A DNA stretch of 17,016 bases, from positions 1-17,016 of the forward strand of contig URXE01000050.1 of the NCBI GenBank assembly GCA_900551815.1, given 5' to 3'. The position numbers and the translations under genes were made by a program. The DNA comes from an uncultured Collinsella sp. GTDB lineage: Bacteria > Actinomycetota > Coriobacteriia > Coriobacteriales > Coriobacteriaceae. The notes beneath the pieces are model-generated. The model had not been told where the DNA came from. It saw nothing but the letters and a program-made list of their open reading frames with translations, and did no database searches. Within the stretch, counting starts at the first letter, position 1. Every line of letters starts with the position of its first letter. This document shows positions 15,801 through 17,016 of this stretch, piece after piece.

Positions 15801-16092
15801 CACCGTCACTTCCATGGGCGACTACTATGTAGAACCCGACAAGACAACGGGCGAGCTCCGTCCGCCGTTCGCGACAACCGCCAGCGCCGATGACATTGCC
15901 GAACTCGAGCAGCTCATCGATGCCACATGGGCTCGCATTGAACACGGTGCTTGGGATACCAGCGCTTTTGAGCAGAGCGATGCCTATGAGCTGGCCATCG
16001 AGGAGCAGAAGGGCTGCCGCAAAAAAGCCGATAAAGCCGAGGTCATGCAGCGCGCCTACGAGCACTGGCTAATTGAGAACTCTAGAATGTGA
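12805..16092 (+). CDS. UvrD-type superfamily 1 DNA helicase with C-terminal PD-(D/E)XK nuclease domain
   Basis: 1095 residues. Helicase motifs in order: NPEQREAV Q-motif near 15, AGPGTGKT (33-40, Walker A), STFHGF, VDEFQDT (339-345, Walker B), GDDDQAI (369-375), NYRST, TSAHSSKGLQF (696-706, motif V) and LLFVAITRAKRHL (747-759, motif VI). The C-terminal domain is the RecB/AddB-type nuclease: H864 in IVHAMFEEIV, GFLDLLLVDD with D951, VDYKTG with D966 and K968, and Q982 in RQLKFY. All catalytic residues appear present. I see no four-cysteine iron-sulfur cluster as in AddB. Such helicase-nucleases process DNA ends in repair or degrade foreign DNA; no AddB or RecC partner is in the window. Motif III has IMRFQGA where IYxFRGA is usual. 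The stop codon lies inside the palindrome at 16086-16118. Confidence 0.92.
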   Translation: MATTSKFDESFKNLNPEQREAVECLDGPLLVIAGPGTGKTQLLSLRAANILANRDAAPRNILCLTYTEAGAEAMRKRLIELIGRDAYGIEVSTFHGFASSIRSRYPEYFTRPATDTLVTSLHQQEIFDRLLKSLPFGSPLGGGSPDMPAQNIGKMIGFVSKIKRSGLDYDALGAIAQQNIDAAAWLTEHSELLTLACERASAALAERFEEEVERACSMAPTSLTRPIDCPAGTYVPYILELRDTVRRTELIDEKGKSSGYTKVRDAFFGGSNSQGRTFKIAEQSERLKTACDVARSYQSELDQHHLYDYDDMIGDFVNAVEHNDALRQVLQDTYTYIQVDEFQDTNGAQMRIIELLCDGVDAPNIMAVGDDDQAIMRFQGATIECANQFAAEFSPRSIVLKTNYRSTPAIVELGQAIARQIEYRLDASSNKSIEASKPQGDQVDFSENVFGGKAEEYAAVAASIKQRLVDHYLDKCEDPNEGIAVISAKHAALRSLIPFLVKKKVPFSYRERQNLFASERMQTMLALLRCVTALARGQEELACSYLPQIVCAAELGGDHPSSLTFALSAKREHRGDWMAAMCESNSVRVKELYDDLMQWAAEAGASPVRALLFKIAKRSLDYYQDHKKQDPLGAAEFNAGIRALLAFAEGEMGDARRMGRTIRLPDIVDKLDAAQKFGVSIDASIDLGTPGAVRLTSAHSSKGLQFECVYLLDADDSTWHKGAGGMSLYPSNLLIRDEKDDDDARRLLFVAITRAKRHLELYRAGGSALQELTGLIDSCEVSAEADQLSAAIETEWRDNYVFDTPELRALLEPHTDVKHLSATALNNFVTYEPGCANSQHFPEKQIVRLPTAPTIQSEFGTIVHAMFEEIVNRMAADSEAAIETIEAEYRQQISWLDFAPEDVHRYSDRFERICRAFVPWLVEHVRGYRCITEANMQCLTAGGTPLFGFLDLLLVDDAAKTVQIVDYKTGFGKEVPAGYHRQLKFYKLLVEASPEFYGYTVTSMGDYYVEPDKTTGELRPPFATTASADDIAELEQLIDATWARIEHGAWDTSAFEQSDAYELAIEEQKGCRKKADKAEVMQRAYEHWLIENSRM

Positions 16093-16118
16093 CAAAGGCG
16101 CTGCCCCTTTGCCACATT
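16086..16118. repeat. Dispersed palindrome, copy 2, between convergent genes
   Basis: AATGTGACAAAGG, a 7-base loop, then CCTTTGCCACATT: the same design as 1445-1477, with one A/C mismatch on the plus strand (G-U on the minus-strand RNA). The stem contains the TGA of the helicase (16090-16092) and the right arm overlaps the TAA of the HAD gene (16119-16117). It is well placed to act as a two-way terminator, though without long T-runs. Confidence 0.65.
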
Positions 16119-16980
16119 ATTCGATGACGGTGCGGGAGTTTTGCTTGCGCATGGTGGCGAGCATGTGTTTGGGGACGGCGTGGGCCATGCAGCTGCCGAT
16201 AGTTGCGCTCGCGGCGGCCTTGGCTGCATCGCTAGCGTTTTTGGTCGCGTAGCTGTGGCGGAAGCGTTTGAGCATGGCAATGTCATTGCCGCCGTCGCCA
16301 TAAACCGCGACCTCGTCCTCGGCAATACCGTAGTAGCCCGCCAGCCAGGCCACGCTCTCGCCCTTGTTACACGCCACGTCCGTGATCTCAAACATCACCG
16401 GATCGAACGGCGCGTTGACCACACGGTCCGAGCGCTCGGCCAGATACGCCTTAAGGTCGCGCTCCAGCTCGGGCGAGGTCACGCGGCAGTTGATCTTGCA
16501 CACATCGTGGCGCAGGATGTCACCGATCGACTGGTCGAAATACTGTTCCTCGTGGTACCCGCCGCGCGCACGCATGCCGCGCATCACGATGCGCTTGATG
16601 GGGCTGTCCTTTTTAAAGCCCGCCTGGTGCATCTCGAACGATCCGCTCGAAAACATGCCATCGGGCGTGGAGCAGTCAAAACAGATATCCGGAAACTCCT
16701 TGAGCAGCTCCTCGGTAATCTGCGGGTCGATGGTCCAGGTCTTGAGTACCTCGCCATGGCTGTCGCGCACGATGGAGCCGTTAGAGCAGCAGGCATCGAG
16801 CGCCAGCCCCGTAAAACCATGCTCGCCGATTGGTAACGTCGAGCGTCCGGTCGCGGGAACCACATGCAGACCAGCCTCGGTCAGCTCACGAATGGCACGG
16901 CGGATGGTCCCGTCTGTCTCGTGCAGGGCGTTCAGCAGCGTTCCGTCTAAGTCACTCGCAAACATCTTGATCATGGGCAT
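16117..16980 (-). CDS. Cof-type HAD-IIB family phosphatase
   Basis: 287 residues from the ATG at 16980, with GGAG upstream (AAGGAGAGGC then ATG). Motif I is DLDGTLL with nucleophile D10 and acid/base D12; motif II is ATGR near 43-46; motif III lysine is K206 in NKGESV; motif IV is GDGGNDIAML (228-237) binding magnesium. The C2-type cap lies between motifs II and III, giving the Cof/YbjI-like HAD-IIB layout. These enzymes dephosphorylate sugar phosphates or other small phosphometabolites in the cytoplasm; the substrate cannot be told from sequence. The gene is convergent with the helicase and separated from its stop by 24 bases. It appears to be monocistronic from a promoter at the right edge. 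Confidence 0.92.
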   Translation of the reverse strand: MPMIKMFASDLDGTLLNALHETDGTIRRAIRELTEAGLHVVPATGRSTLPIGEHGFTGLALDACCSNGSIVRDSHGEVLKTWTIDPQITEELLKEFPDICFDCSTPDGMFSSGSFEMHQAGFKKDSPIKRIVMRGMRARGGYHEEQYFDQSIGDILRHDVCKINCRVTSPELERDLKAYLAERSDRVVNAPFDPVMFEITDVACNKGESVAWLAGYYGIAEDEVAVYGDGGNDIAMLKRFRHSYATKNASDAAKAAASATIGSCMAHAVPKHMLATMRKQNSRTVIE

Positions 16981-17002
16981 GCCTCTCCTTCGTCTGCACG
17001 AT

Positions 17003-17008
17003 ATTGTA
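17003..17008 (-). promoter_or_regulatory. Possible -10 element of the HAD phosphatase gene
   Basis: TACAAT on the minus strand, 22 bases before the start codon. The matching -35 would lie beyond the window edge, so only half the promoter can be judged. Confidence 0.4.
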
Positions 17009-17016
17009 GACGAGAA

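Overview
The window looks like chromosomal DNA of a Coriobacteriia gut actinobacterium, most likely Collinsella or a close relative. This is inferred from a GC content near 60% in most genes, from the 2-hydroxyacyl-CoA dehydratase activase paired with a TetR regulator, and from a TGTGACAAAGG...CCTTTGTCACA palindrome that I associate, from memory, with that group. No rRNA, tRNA, CRISPR array, transposase or integrase is visible.

Layout. 1-1354 (minus): a TetR-family regulator followed 11 bases later by the start of an activase gene that runs off the left edge; the divergent intergenic region holds two palindromes that fit TetR operators. 1562-8104 (plus): four genes of a family I cannot name. 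Two full-length tandem paralogues (708 and 710 aa) are followed by two half-length genes, one matching only the C-terminal half (357 aa) and the next only the N-terminal half (344 aa), in swapped order. By eye the two halves are themselves diverged copies of one module of about 350 aa, so the cluster is six modules in a row. 8216-9463 (plus): an AT-richer gene with a PD-(D/E)XK nuclease core. 11565-9625 (minus): rtcB RNA ligase followed by a RecA/DnaB-fold protein whose Walker A is destroyed. 11788-16092 (plus): a WYL-domain regulator and, 6 bases downstream, a UvrD-type helicase with a C-terminal RecB/AddB-type nuclease. 16980-16117 (minus): a Cof-type HAD phosphatase, convergent with the helicase.

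How the parts may work together. The left operon is fermentation-related. The middle cluster (1562-8104) is the most novel part: a duplicated, internally repeated, soluble-looking family with two re-cut members, followed by a probably acquired nuclease gene. The right block groups nucleic-acid maintenance functions around a WYL regulator that is divergent from rtcB: RNA ligation, an ATPase-like partner with no P-loop, and a helicase-nuclease. Function for the middle cluster, and the idea that the right block is one damage-response unit, are inference only.
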